A stretch of DNA of 64,000 bases. Source: Marinobacter salarius (GTDB lineage: Bacteria > Pseudomonadota > Gammaproteobacteria > Pseudomonadales > Oleiphilaceae). The stretch covers positions 3,224,001 through 3,288,000 of the forward strand of contig CP007152.1 of NCBI GenBank assembly GCA_000831005.1, given 5' to 3'. The notes under the pieces are model-generated. The model saw only the letters and a program-made list of their open reading frames with translations. It made no database searches and was not told where the DNA came from. Shown one piece after another: positions 1 through 8,862 of the stretch (position 1 is its first letter; each line of letters starts with the position of its first letter). Position numbers and translations under genes: made by a program.

Positions 1-452
1 CTTAGCGCCACCGCCACCATTACCAGCTGGCCAGACAATCGTTCGATCATGACAGCATGAGCAGACGCAAGACGGGCACCGGAGTCGAGACTGTGACGCC
101 AGGCCCTATTAACATCGCCCATCACCCCGCCAGGAAGCACCTGATTGAGAAAAGTGGCAAGGTAGTACTCCCGCACCGCAACAGCCATGGGCAAGACCAA
201 CCCAAGTCGCCGGGCGGTGTAACGCCAGCGCCAGGCTGAAAGCACCACCTGCGCAACGGATACCACCATGGCTGCCAATAACGACAGTAATGAGAACTGC
301 GCCAGTTCCCGCCAGAGCACGCCCAGATCCAGGAAGTAGCCAGTCGCCAATAGCAACAGCAGGGTGAAACCCCAGCGCAGGTAACGGGTTCGGAGCAGGC
401 GTCGCACGTCAGGCAACGCCGTCTCTGGCTGGCCGGGCAAACAAGTCTTCAT
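1..452 (-). CDS. Flippase-like integral membrane protein (LPG synthase TM / YbhN family), C-terminus outside window
   Basis: This gene runs off the left edge; I translated about 150 codons from the ATG at 452. A hydrophobic segment (residues ~27-45) is followed by a second, an amphipathic WRWRYTARRLGL loop, and the segment YYLATFLNQVLPGGVMGD, then IERLSGQ. The F-N-x-x-L-P-G-G-x-x-G-D pattern is the hallmark of the lysylphosphatidylglycerol synthase TM (UPF0104/YbhN) family. These are polytopic inner-membrane proteins, some of which move or modify lipid-linked molecules. It lies 39 bp downstream of the methyltransferase gene and is probably the last gene of the minus-strand cluster that starts at 3772. 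The substrate is unknown. Confidence 0.8.
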   Translation of the reverse strand, partial: MKTCLPGQPETALPDVRRLLRTRYLRWGFTLLLLLATGYFLDLGVLWRELAQFSLLSLLAAMVVSVAQVVLSAWRWRYTARRLGLVLPMAVAVREYYLATFLNQVLPGGVMGDVNRAWRHSLDSGARLASAHAVMIERLSGQLVMVAVAL

Positions 453-491
453 GTTCCACGCGGATTGACAGGCTCTGCTCATCAGCCTGCT

Positions 492-1274
492 TCAGACGCA
501 GCCAAACCAGCGCTCGGCCCGCTGACGTTCGCTCGGCGACTGTTGCATCACCGCGTCACGCCAGCCCTCAAGCAAGGCGCGCTGAAGTGCACTTTGAGCA
601 GGCGTCAGGCGCCACGGGCTTGGAGCAACAGACACCTGATAGTCCCGCAATTCGAGCTGTTGCTTGAGGTAATTCGTCGCCGATGGCCCCAGCGCGGCGC
701 CAGTCCCCTTATCGTTGTGCTGGTGCTCGTTGACGGTCTCGCGTATCCAGTCGTCGTCCTGGTCTGCCGGCGACAGCTCGACATTCCCCGCGTAACTCAG
801 AACGATAAACACGCCGGCATTGTGTCTGGTGGCGGCTACCGCCAATGCCTCTAGCCAGTCTTCCGACATCAGGTCTATCAGGGCCGAAGCTGTGATCAAC
901 CGGGTGCCATCCGGAATCTGCCCGGCAAGCCGCTTGGCGTTCAAGTGACAGGCATGGGCTTCCAGCGGGACATCAAGGTGTTGCAGGCTTTCTCCGGCGA
1001 GGGCAAGCAGGTGTTCGTCCTGGTCCAGTAGCACCCAGTACTGGGGTACCGTCATGGCCGGCACAAGGTAACGGGCGTTGGAGCCAGTGCCGGTACCCAG
1101 ATCCACCACCAGCAGTGGTGGTGCGTGATGACCGCTCAGAACGACCGGATGACAATAGTCCTGTTCCGCCCAAACCAGCACCTCCGAGAGCAACTTCTTG
1201 TTACGAGCAAGGTGGTCTGCCGGCTCACGCAGTGCCAGCCAGTCGCTGTCGAAGGTGGTAGGGTCCGGTGGCGG
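492..1274 (-). CDS. Class I SAM-dependent methyltransferase (start uncertain, in frame with upstream glycosyltransferase)
   Basis: The protein contains the SAM-binding motif I VVDLGTGTGSNARYL, an acidic strand-2 end (LLDQDEHLL) and a motif IV/post-I region (TASALIDLMSEDWL), as expected for a Rossmann-fold methyltransferase of about 250 residues. No ATG, GTG or TTG with a ribosome site is visible just before the conserved start (FDSDWLALREPADH, about 1253). The frame is open upstream into the C-terminus of the glycosyltransferase, so this is either a natural GT-methyltransferase fusion or a start lost to sequence error. The start given is the domain boundary, not a mapped codon. The methyl acceptor is unknown; the neighbours suggest a glycosylated small molecule. 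Confidence 0.75.
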   Translation of the reverse strand, partial: PPPDPTTFDSDWLALREPADHLARNKKLLSEVLVWAEQDYCHPVVLSGHHAPPLLVVDLGTGTGSNARYLVPAMTVPQYWVLLDQDEHLLALAGESLQHLDVPLEAHACHLNAKRLAGQIPDGTRLITASALIDLMSEDWLEALAVAATRHNAGVFIVLSYAGNVELSPADQDDDWIRETVNEHQHNDKGTGAALGPSATNYLKQQLELRDYQVSVAPSPWRLTPAQSALQRALLEGWRDAVMQQSPSERQRAERWFGCV

Positions 1275-2355
1275 CAGCAGGTCTTCCAGTGCACGCTGGA
1301 AGTCAATGGCGGTACTCTGCCAGCTTCTCAGGGAGCGCGCCGCCTGCTGTGCCTGGGTAGCCGCCTCGCCAAGCGCGCCGGGGTTAGTAAGCCAGTCTTC
1401 CAGGCACGCCCCGCAACCCTGCGACATCGCCGGCTGGATACTGCCGGACGCCAGGCCGCAGGCCTGTGGTGGAAAGGGCACCCCCATCCGTGGTGATCAC
1501 CGGCAACCCCGCGGCAATCGCCTCATCAATCACCATTCCATACCCTTCGTAAACGGACGGCAGCACAAAAACATCAGCGTTACGATAGGCGCCGGCAAGC
1601 TCAAGGTCGTCCAGCTCCCCCAAAAGACTGATCCGATGTTCAAGCCCCAGGTTCGCAATGATACCGCGAAGCTCGTGGGCATAGCGCTCGTCGCGATCCA
1701 GCGAGCCTGCCAGGGTGCAGTGCCATGAACAGTCCCGGAGATCACTTAACGCTTCAACCAGATGGTGCTGTGCCTTGCGCGGCGACAGGTGGGCAACACA
1801 GAGCAGATGAATCGTGGGGCCCTGGGCTCTTGATGGCTGGGTTTCAGCGCCAATACCGGCAATGGTGTCGGCGCCCGGCTCAACCACGCGGATGGCCGTG
1901 GCCGGTACGCTGTAGTCTTTCAGTCGGTGCGCGGTGTGGGCACTGGTCGTGATGACCCCGGCCACCTTTGACAGCGCCCGACGCTCTACCCGGAAAAGCC
2001 AATCCTGCAACTCTTGCGTCAGCCCCGTTTCATCCGCCAGGGCGTGGTGGACCAGCGACACAACCCGCAAACGGGATGCATGGTTGGCGATCACGTCCGG
2101 AAGCCCGCCCATGGCCAGGCCATCAAGTACCACCACCGAATCATCCGCAAGGGCGGCAAGCAACCTGTTCATGGATGCTTCCGCCATCCGGTCTGGCACC
2201 GGGAAGCTGCCACAGAGCCCGGAAACAAAGGCATCCACGCCGTTATCCCTGAGCCCTGCGACAACACGCTGAACGTACCGGTAGCCTCCGGTTTTCTGTT
2301 CAGGATCCCCCGGGACAACGAACAACACCGACGTTAATGGTTCAGAGTTCGCCAT
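1275..2355 (-). CDS. Family 4 glycosyltransferase (one frameshift at 1409-1412)
   Basis: This is a retaining GT-B glycosyltransferase. The N-terminal domain begins LFVVPGDPEQKTGGYRYV (the glycine-rich acceptor loop). The C-terminal domain has HLSPRKAQHHLVEAL and the E-x7-E nucleotide-sugar motif in PSVYEGYGMVIDEAIAAGLP. The start at 2355 overlaps the stop of the PTPS-like gene (ATGGCGAACTCTGA). The frame breaks in a C run at 1409-1412; removing one C restores L-R-A-C-L-E-D-W and a normal GT4 C-terminus of about 370 residues. From there the frame continues without a stop into the methyltransferase. Sugar and acceptor are not predictable. Confidence 0.82.
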
Positions 2356-2740
2356 GGTAGCTGGCCCAGGCAATATGGGATTCGCCAAGGGTGACCTTCA
2401 TCGAACACAGGCCTTTGCCGGTTTCACCCAGCCGGCCCTGGCGGATCGCCGCGGCCAGTCGGTCGAACACCGTCATCGCCATGAATTCGGTGGTGGTATT
2501 GCGATTGGCAAATTCCTCGATATCGTCCAGGTTCTTCATGTTGAACTCGGCAATCACCGACGACAACACCTCGGACGCCAGCCCGATATCGACGATCAGA
2601 TCGTCGTTGTCGAGGGCTTCCCGCTCGAAGGAGACATCAACTACGTAGGTGGCGCCATGCAGGCCCTGGGCGGGGCCGAAAATGTCACCCTTAAAGCTGT
2701 GGGCGATCATCATGTGGTCTCTGACGGTAAGGCTGAACAT
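2342..2740 (-). CDS. 6-pyruvoyl-tetrahydropterin synthase / QueD-like protein with altered active site
   Basis: This 132-residue protein has the T-fold pattern of the PTPS/QueD family: an N-terminal MIAHSF histidine, LHGATYVVDV, IVDIGLASEVL and a C-terminal LGESHIAWASY glutamate motif. In canonical enzymes the segment corresponding to LHGA is LHGH, preceded by a catalytic cysteine. Here the second metal-ligand histidine is alanine and no cysteine is present at that site. It is therefore family-related but unlikely to perform standard PTPS or QueD chemistry. It sits between a dehydrogenase and a glycosyltransferase, in the same direction with short gaps, so a role in making a modified pterin-like or related molecule is inference. 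Confidence 0.82.
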   Translation of the reverse strand: MFSLTVRDHMMIAHSFKGDIFGPAQGLHGATYVVDVSFEREALDNDDLIVDIGLASEVLSSVIAEFNMKNLDDIEEFANRNTTTEFMAMTVFDRLAAAIRQGRLGETGKGLCSMKVTLGESHIAWASYHGEL

Positions 2741-2773
2741 GGGGTTTTGGGTCCTCGATACGGATGATGGAAG

Positions 2774-3772
2774 TCAATTGTCGGGGTATACGATACGGTG
2801 GCAGAGAGTGTCGGAGGCCGTTCCGCCAGCTCTGTTTCCAGCAAGTGCCGGCATAACCTCCGGCAGCGATTCGAAGGTGGTTTCGCCGCTGATCAGGCAG
2901 TCCAGGACATCATCCCGCAGCAGCTCCAGGGCCAGCACCATTCGATCCCGATGGCGCCAGCGTGGCCGCTGCTCAGGATGCAGGTTACCAACCTGGCTAG
3001 ACCGTATCGTCAGCCGACGGGAATGGAATGCCCGGCCCAGGGATACCGGCACTGGCTGCTCGCCGTACCAGCTCATCTCAATAATTCGCGCTTCCTGTCC
3101 CGCCAGCGCAAGAGCGGTTTCAAGACCCGTTGGGTGGCCGCTGGCGTGGATGACCAAGTCATGATCGTCCTGTCGGCACCGGGTCTGGAAATCCAGCCCC
3201 AGGGTGTGCGCAACCGTTTTACGCTGTGGATTGGTGTCCACGACGGTAACCCGGGTACCCGGTATGCGGCTGGCAAGCCACGCAACCAGCAGACCAACGA
3301 CGCCAAGGCCAACCACTGCGACCCGCTCTCCCACTCGTGGTGAAGCATCCCACAGGCCGTTAACCGCGGTTTCCATGTTGGCGGCCAGCACTGCCCTGGA
3401 TTCCGGAAGACCGGATGGAAGAGGTACCACGGCGGATGCAGGAACCTGGTAGTGCTCCTGATGAGGAAACAGGCAGAAAACCGACTGGCCAGTCAGGGCC
3501 TCGGGGCCCGAAACAACACGACCTACGCTGGCATAACCATATTTGACCGGGAAGGGAAAATCGCCTTCCTGGAACGGGGCACGCATCGAATCGTATTCCG
3601 ACGGTGGCACACGGTTGTTGAAAACCAATGACTCGGTTCCACGACTGACGCCCGAGTATAGCGCTCGCACAGACACCGCTGGACTGTCAGCATCGGTCGC
3701 CGAACAATGATCGTAGGTTGCTGGGAGAATGGCCCCTTCCCCGGGCCCGGTCACCCAAAATGCGTTTGTCAT
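2774..3772 (-). CDS. Zinc-free MDR-family dehydrogenase (BchC-like)
   Basis: The product is a medium-chain dehydrogenase/reductase of about 332 residues with a nucleotide-binding VGLGVVGLLVAWLA segment followed by the acidic VVDTNPQRK. The usual catalytic-zinc cysteine region is replaced by ALYSGVSRGTES, as in BchC-like members that lack the catalytic zinc. The start at 3772 is chosen because AAGGAAA lies eight bases before this ATG; the longer reading (to 3805) has no such site. It is the first gene of the minus-strand cluster and is divergent from the CDP-alcohol phosphatidyltransferase. It probably oxidises or reduces an alcohol/carbonyl in the cluster product; the substrate is unknown. 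Confidence 0.78.
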   Translation of the reverse strand: MTNAFWVTGPGEGAILPATYDHCSATDADSPAVSVRALYSGVSRGTESLVFNNRVPPSEYDSMRAPFQEGDFPFPVKYGYASVGRVVSGPEALTGQSVFCLFPHQEHYQVPASAVVPLPSGLPESRAVLAANMETAVNGLWDASPRVGERVAVVGLGVVGLLVAWLASRIPGTRVTVVDTNPQRKTVAHTLGLDFQTRCRQDDHDLVIHASGHPTGLETALALAGQEARIIEMSWYGEQPVPVSLGRAFHSRRLTIRSSQVGNLHPEQRPRWRHRDRMVLALELLRDDVLDCLISGETTFESLPEVMPALAGNRAGGTASDTLCHRIVYPDN

Positions 3773-3804
3773 ATCGTCTGTTTCCTTACAGCGCACGTAA
3801 CTCA

Positions 3805-3860
3805 CTATAGTATACGCAGGCTATAGTACACGCGGCCTTGCCAGCTATAGTGCATACAGG
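3805..3860. promoter_or_regulatory. Three direct repeats (CTATAGTryAyrCrGG-like) in a divergent promoter
   Basis: Three copies are visible: CTATAGTATACGCAGG (3805-3820), CTATAGTACACGCGG (3821-3835) and CTATAGTGCATACAGG (3845-3860). They lie between the dehydrogenase start (3772) and the phosphatidyltransferase start (3927). Start-to-start spacing is 16 and 24 bp. Conserved tandem copies between divergent genes suggest binding of an oligomeric regulator that could control both directions. No candidate regulator gene lies next to them. Confidence 0.55.
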
Positions 3861-3926
3861 CGCATCCATATTTTCAGTAAGGCCCTGTTACGACCGGATG
3901 CACGCTCAATCATACGCTGGGGTTTG

Positions 3927-4648
3927 ATGATGGATTCCCACACTCACACGTTCCGCCTGCCCCTGGCTGCCGATCTTGCCTGGTCCGGCGGACTGACGGC
4001 GCTCATGGTGACCGCCGCTGGCATCGGATTCCACCCCCCTGCCAGCTTTTACGCGCTCGCCGTGTTGCTTTGCCTGGCAATTGCGGTGCCTGTTATTCGC
4101 TTCTGGCCTGCGGAACAGGACTTCGGTTGGGCCAATCGGGCAACCCTGGTACGCGCCTCCCTCGTCATACTCCTCATCAGCCTGGCGCCGTTCACTTCCG
4201 AGTTAGGGAACTGGCTGTGGTTGTACGGGTCATTGTGTTTACTGGCGTTGATTCTTGACGGCGTGGATGGCGCAGTCGCAAGGGCCACCCGTTCAACAAC
4301 GGCGTTCGGTGCCCGATTCGACATGGAACTGGATGCGCTGTTCATCCTCGGGCTGTGTGTTGCGGTCTTGGCCCAGGGCAAAGCCGGCCCATGGGTTCTC
4401 GCGTTGGGCTGATGCGTTACGCCTTTGTGATCGCTGGCCACTGGTTTCGCTTCATGGACAGACCACTACCCGACAGCTTTCGACGCAAAACTGTCTGCGT
4501 ATGGCAAATAGTCACCCTGATGGTTGCCATATTGCCGATTACGCCGACCGGCTTCGCGACTGCCACACTCGCTATCGCGCTGTTACTGCTCTGTTATTCG
4601 TTTTTTACAGACCTGCGCTGGCTTTATCAAACAGGGAGAAAGACATGA
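3927..4648 (+). CDS. CDP-alcohol phosphatidyltransferase family membrane protein (one frameshift near 4406)
   Basis: Several hydrophobic helices surround the complete family signature DG-x2-AR-x8-G-x3-D-x3-D, read here as DGAVARATRSTTAFGARFD followed by MELD (about residues 111-132). Such enzymes exchange the CMP of a CDP-activated lipid for an alcohol at the inner membrane. The frame breaks at GGG 4406-4408; adding one G gives ALGLMRYAF and leads into the remaining transmembrane helices, ending at 4648. The stop overlaps the yceI start (ATGA), so the two are probably co-transcribed. The gene faces away from the pterin/glycosyl cluster but shares its promoter region. The alcohol substrate is unknown. 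Confidence 0.82.
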
Positions 4649-5247
4649 AAACGTTCCTATCCACCGCGGCACTGACCGCCTCACTGGCATTGTCCGCCCC
4701 CGTTGCCATGGCCGAGCCGGAAACCTACGTTATCGACGATGAGCATTTCTCGATGTCGTTTGAGGTGAACCACATCGGCTATGCCCCGGTAATGGGCATG
4801 TTCCGGGATGTGGAAGGAAAGTTCGGCTACGACGAGGAGACTCAACAGCTCACCTCCGGCACACTGACGTTCAAAAGCAAAAGCGTCTTCACCAATCACG
4901 ATAAACGGGATGGCCACCTGCGCAACGAGGATTTTCTCAACAGTGGAAAGTTCCCGGACATCACCTTTGAGATCACCAGTTTCGAAACCACCGGCGAAAA
5001 CACCGGCATTGTGACCGGTGACCTGACCCTTCTGGGCAAAACCCGCCCGGTGGATGTTGATGTAACCCTTAACAAATCTGCCGACTACCCCATCGGGCAC
5101 GAGGACTACACCCTCGGCATCACCGCCGAGACCACCATCAAGCGCAGCAATTGGGGTATGACCTACGGCATTGATCAGGATCTGGTGGGTGATGACGTTC
5201 GCCTCAGGTTCGGCCTCGAAGCTGTGAAAGAGTCCGGCTGGTTATGA
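4645..5247 (+). CDS. YceI family periplasmic lipid-binding protein
   Basis: The ATG at 4645 gives a 200-residue protein with a typical Sec signal peptide (MKTFLSTAALTASLALSAP, then AMA-EP as likely cleavage site). The mature part starts YVIDDEHFSMSFEVNHIGYA, followed by TLTFKSKSVFTNHDKRDGHL and FLNSGKFPDITFEI, which are conserved YceI lipocalin-like barrel motifs. Members bind polyisoprenoid-type lipids in the periplasm. The start overlaps the end of the phosphatidyltransferase gene by four bases, so it may serve the same membrane-lipid pathway. No frameshift is seen. Confidence 0.93.
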   Translation: MKTFLSTAALTASLALSAPVAMAEPETYVIDDEHFSMSFEVNHIGYAPVMGMFRDVEGKFGYDEETQQLTSGTLTFKSKSVFTNHDKRDGHLRNEDFLNSGKFPDITFEITSFETTGENTGIVTGDLTLLGKTRPVDVDVTLNKSADYPIGHEDYTLGITAETTIKRSNWGMTYGIDQDLVGDDVRLRFGLEAVKESGWL

Positions 5248-5353
5248 GGTAGTGTGAACAACATCACACCCTGGACACATTCTGTTACACATTCGGGCCA
5301 TTTTTTTGCGCGAAGTCAGTTTGGCCCGTTATGTTAATACAACAACAAAAATA

Positions 5354-5369
5354 ATGGCGTTCGCGCCAT
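5354..5369 (+). other. Hairpin with UUCG tetraloop in a 5' leader
   Basis: ATGGCG-TTCG-CGCCAT forms a perfect 6-bp stem capped by a UUCG tetraloop, 26 bases before the next start codon. Further upstream, GTGTGA-ACAACA-TCACAC (from about 5253) and a GGGCC/GGCCC pair around a T run suggest that transcription of yceI ends in this gap. The hairpin may stabilise the downstream leader or be part of the terminator. Confidence 0.35.
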
Positions 5370-5395
5370 AGAATGCCTCCAACAAGGATCCAAAG

Positions 5396-6470
5396 ATGCC
5401 ACTGCGGTTGCTCTTGGCCCTAACGTTCGTTGTGTCCGGTGCCGTCGGCCTGGGATATCTACTGTCGACCGACAATACAGTCCGGTTCTCCTGGATAACC
5501 GGTGAGAGCGAAGGCAGGAGCCCGCCCCCTTCCGGAACAGACACCACCCGCTCCAAGCCCGGGCCGGCCGAATCGCCGACCACGGAAAAGCAGGAACCCT
5601 CTGAGAATGCGATCGGCTTCATGTTGGCCAGTGCTGCAGCCCAATACAGCCAGAACATCCGCTACCCGACCTACTCCATTCCAATCTCTGACGACCAGGC
5701 CAAGGCCTACGCCGGCAACCGTTTCGACCCTGTGGAGCTGCCGCTGGACGGGGGCGGACAATTTACCGTCACACTTGAGAAATACCGCTTCGTACAGGAA
5801 GAAGACATTCTTGTGGCAGCGAGCATTACTGGCTCCCAGGTGGTAGGGCCAAGCCTGGACGCGACCCTGGAGTCCCCCGAGTCTCGCCAGGCGATTGCCA
5901 GTACTACACTCCAGAACGAGGCCGGTGCCCCCTACTATGAAGCATCATTGAGGCCGACGCAGAGCCTGGCGAATATCGGTTGATCGTTGAGGCAACCATT
6001 GATGGCAAACCCGTACGCCACGTTTCAACCCTGACCATTGAGCCCGTCCTGGGAGAGTTTGACGGCCTGGGCGACCCAAAGGTGACCAACAACGACCTGA
6101 TAATACCGGTTCATTTCGACGCCAAAGACCCCGGTTTCTATGCCCTCTCTGCCCAGCTCTACCACAACGGCCGCGCACTCGCGCAGCTGCAGGCGGAGAA
6201 GCGACTCGACGGAACCACCGACACCCTGGAGCTCAAAGCCCATGCTCGGTGCTCGCCCATCGTGAGATTAGCGGTAACCTGGAACTGCGCAACCTGCAGA
6301 TCCGTCGCCTGCCGGCCTCGCCCGGAGACCGCACCGACTATGGCTATGGCCCTGATGATGGCTACTCGTTTTCGCCACCGGACCTGGACGGATTGACCGA
6401 CAGCCCGGCAGGTGACCCCGAATCAGAGCAACGTGCTGCGCTGCTGCAAAGGCTGGCAGACAAGTTCTGA
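5396..6470 (+). CDS. Membrane-anchored protein of unknown function, lipase-associated (two frameshifts)
   Basis: An N-terminal hydrophobic segment (LRLLLALTFVVSGAVGLGYL) is followed by a Pro/Ser/Thr-rich linker and then roughly 270 residues rich in alternating polar/hydrophobic stretches, suggestive of beta-sandwich domains. The C-terminus is rich in Gly/Tyr/Asp. I do not recognise a catalytic motif. Frame breaks at 5948-5949 (one T missing) and 6248-6249 (one G missing) are each followed at once by continuous sequence, so about 358 residues are expected. The secreted lipase starts 29 bp downstream on the same strand, so the two are probably co-expressed; a role in lipase folding, retention or regulation is inference. 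It does not resemble LifO-type lipase chaperones. Confidence 0.6.
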
Positions 6471-6499
6471 TACAACAATAAAACAAAGACGGAGCCTTT

Positions 6500-7584
6500 A
6501 TGAAAACAAGAAAGAGAAGTGCCTGTAAGACCGCCCTTGCGGTGGCCATCGCCGGCGGCTTGTTCGCCGGCACCGCCCACGCCCAGCTTGCGGGCCACAA
6601 CGTGATCCTGGTTCACGGCTTCCAGCAGGAAGACCTGGCCAATCCACCTGCCAACCTTAATGAGGTAAAAAGTGCTGGCGAGGACTACTGGCGCACCTTC
6701 TGGCTGTCCCGTTCCGATGCCCGCGTAGACTGGGGAAGCGATGGCCGGGTAGAGGGAAGCATCGCCCAGCAGGCCTATCAGCAGTTGCGAGACATCAGCC
6801 AACAAGGGCTGTGCAACGATTTCTGCATTGTGGTGTCCCATTCCACGGGAGACCTGGTCACCCGCTACCTCCTGGAAAATCAGGCCCGCTGGCTTCAGGC
6901 CGACGGTCTTCAGCCCCTGAAAATCCTTGCTGCCATCGACTACTCCGGTGCCGGCGGCGGTACGGAGCTGGCCGATCTGGCCCTGAACGTTGCCTACAAC
7001 GACAGCTGGTACAACTGGCCACTCAAACAGGCGGTACGTGCCTTCACCGGCATCACCCCTGAGCCAGGCAGCCTTGGCGTGGTCAATGACCTGCAAACCA
7101 ACACGGCACGCAACCTCGCCGTCAGTCCCAATAATATTCCGCGCCTGCGGTTTGTGGCCGGCGGCTCCTCCTACGGCGGCATTACCAAGCCGTTCATTGC
7201 CGGCACTGATGATGGCGTGGTACCAACCACTCGGCCTGTGGCGCCACCACCAGCAACGGTATCGACTCCTGTAGCTCGAACCTGAGCCTGGCGGGCAAGG
7301 TGTCCAGCCAGAACGGGCCGTCGGACCTGTACTACAATCACTTTCCGATCCTGATGAACGAGGGTGCTTCCCACAGCGGCGTTCTGGGCTCGGAAACCGG
7401 CAACATTTCCGTCCCCGTAGTGAATGACACAACCCTCAATGGACTGCGTGTCGATTTCGCCAGCCGCACCTACAACAAGCGCGCCTGGTGGCAGTGGTGG
7501 GGTTCCGGTGACCGATATGTTGAAGTACCCGGTTCGGACCAGACCGATATGTCGACACTGGTCTACAACACACTCAACAACTAA
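6500..7584 (+). CDS. Secreted alpha/beta-hydrolase, lipase-like (one frameshift near 7227)
   Basis: A signal peptide (residues ~1-28, ending AHA-QL) precedes NVILVHGF, the strand-3/oxyanion region of lipases. The nucleophile elbow is VVSHSTGD, a G-x-S-x-G variant in which the first glycine is serine. Candidate catalytic acid and histidine lie near GTDDGVVPTHSACGA, right where the frame breaks; adding one C at 7227-7228 joins the two halves and gives about 361 residues ending in a tryptophan-rich tail. Cysteine pairs (CNDFC, and two in the C-terminal half) fit an exported, disulfide-bonded enzyme. Substrate specificity (triglyceride, polyester or other) cannot be decided from sequence. Confidence 0.78.
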
Positions 7585-7710
7585 AAATACCAAGATGGAC
7601 CCAACCGTCTGAAGGAGCACCAACCGGCTCATGGAAGAGCCATTCTTACCTGCCCGTGATAAACTCCGCCGCTGTCGCTCTAAAGCCTATCCACTCTATG
7701 GCGGTCTTGA

Positions 7711-8667
7711 ATGCCCCTCTCGAACACTCATAAATCCGACCTGTTACTGGTGGTTGTCACCCTGATGGCAGCCATTAGCTGGATATTTTCCAAGGAAGCC
7801 GTATTACTGATGCCGCCGCTGATGTTCATGGCCCTTCGGTTCCTGTTGGCCGGTTCGGTACTGGCGGTCATAGCCTGGCCTTCGCTGAAACGACTAAGCC
7901 TGGACCAATTCAAGCGCAGTGCTGGCGTGGGGCTGGTGTTCGGAGTGGCCATGAGCTTCTGGGTGATGGGGCTGTTTCACGTCACCCACATAGGTGAAGG
8001 TGCCTTCCTGACCAGCCTTGGCGTGGTCATCGTGCCAGTGATTGCCCGGGTGATCTTCCAGGAGGCACAGCCTTTGAGCACCTGGTTTGCAATTCCGGTC
8101 GCGGTGGGCGGGCTCGCGCTGCTGTCGCTCAAAAATGGATTCCGGCCCGAAATCGGTCAGGTTTTCTTTGTGGTGGCTGCGTTTATCTTTGCGCTGTATT
8201 TCACCCTTAACACCCGCGCGGCCAACCAGCGCACGGTGATCAACCGCCGGGGAGAGTCCGTGGAAAAACACCGCGTCCCCGCCCTGCCCCTCACGACCAT
8301 TGCGCTGCTCACCGTAGGCACCGTCACCTTGACCGAGTCATTGCTGCTGGAACCCTGGACACCGACTCTCGAGAACTTCTCCGGCATTCTCGCCGGCTGG
8401 GTGATTGCCAGTGCCGTGGTAGGCACGGCAGGCCGCTTCCTGCTGCAGACCTATGCCCAAAGCCTGGCTACCCACAGCCACGGAGTTGTAATCCTTGTGT
8501 TGGAGCCGGTATGGGTCGCACTGTTCGCTGCAGGCTGGTTCAGCGAATCCATGTCCACCACACAACTCGCCGGTTGCGGCCTGATATTCCTCGCACTGCT
8601 GATCAATCGGTGGGGAGTGCTCAGCAAGGCCATAAAAGGCTGGGCCAGAAAGCAGAAAACCGCCTGA
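7711..8667 (+). CDS. DMT superfamily (EamA) transporter
   Basis: This 318-residue protein shows about ten hydrophobic helices in two homologous halves, with a hydrophilic loop (NRRGESVEKHR) between them. Features such as FLLAGSVLAVIAW, GAFLTSLGVVIVPV and LEPVWVALFAAGWFSE are typical of EamA repeats, the last being the glutamate-containing helix of the second repeat. It probably exports a small metabolite or amino-acid-like compound. The ATG at 7711 gives the normal family length. It is a single gene between the lipase and the tRNA, intact and without frameshift. Confidence 0.88.
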   Translation: MPLSNTHKSDLLLVVVTLMAAISWIFSKEAVLLMPPLMFMALRFLLAGSVLAVIAWPSLKRLSLDQFKRSAGVGLVFGVAMSFWVMGLFHVTHIGEGAFLTSLGVVIVPVIARVIFQEAQPLSTWFAIPVAVGGLALLSLKNGFRPEIGQVFFVVAAFIFALYFTLNTRAANQRTVINRRGESVEKHRVPALPLTTIALLTVGTVTLTESLLLEPWTPTLENFSGILAGWVIASAVVGTAGRFLLQTYAQSLATHSHGVVILVLEPVWVALFAAGWFSESMSTTQLAGCGLIFLALLINRWGVLSKAIKGWARKQKTA

Positions 8668-8722
8668 AAGAGGTTGACCACGCCCATCGGAATCAGTATA
8701 TTTCCACCCCGTTGCAGGACAT

Positions 8723-8799
<77 letters not shown>

Positions 8800-8824
8800 T
8801 TCCTGCGAACAAGAATATCAACTG

Positions 8825-8862
8825 AAAAAGCCACTCAGAGCGTAAGCCGAGTGGCTTTTTTT
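8825..8862 (+). terminator. Rho-independent terminator of the tRNA-Val gene
   Basis: AAAAA then GCCACTC, a 12-nt loop, GAGTGGC and a run of seven T form a perfect 7-bp stem with flanking A/T tracts. The A tract makes it potentially bidirectional. Confidence 0.92.

Noticed and set aside
6362..7432. 356-codon minus-strand frame
   Set aside because: It is antisense to the secreted lipase gene, which has clear motifs and a signal peptide.
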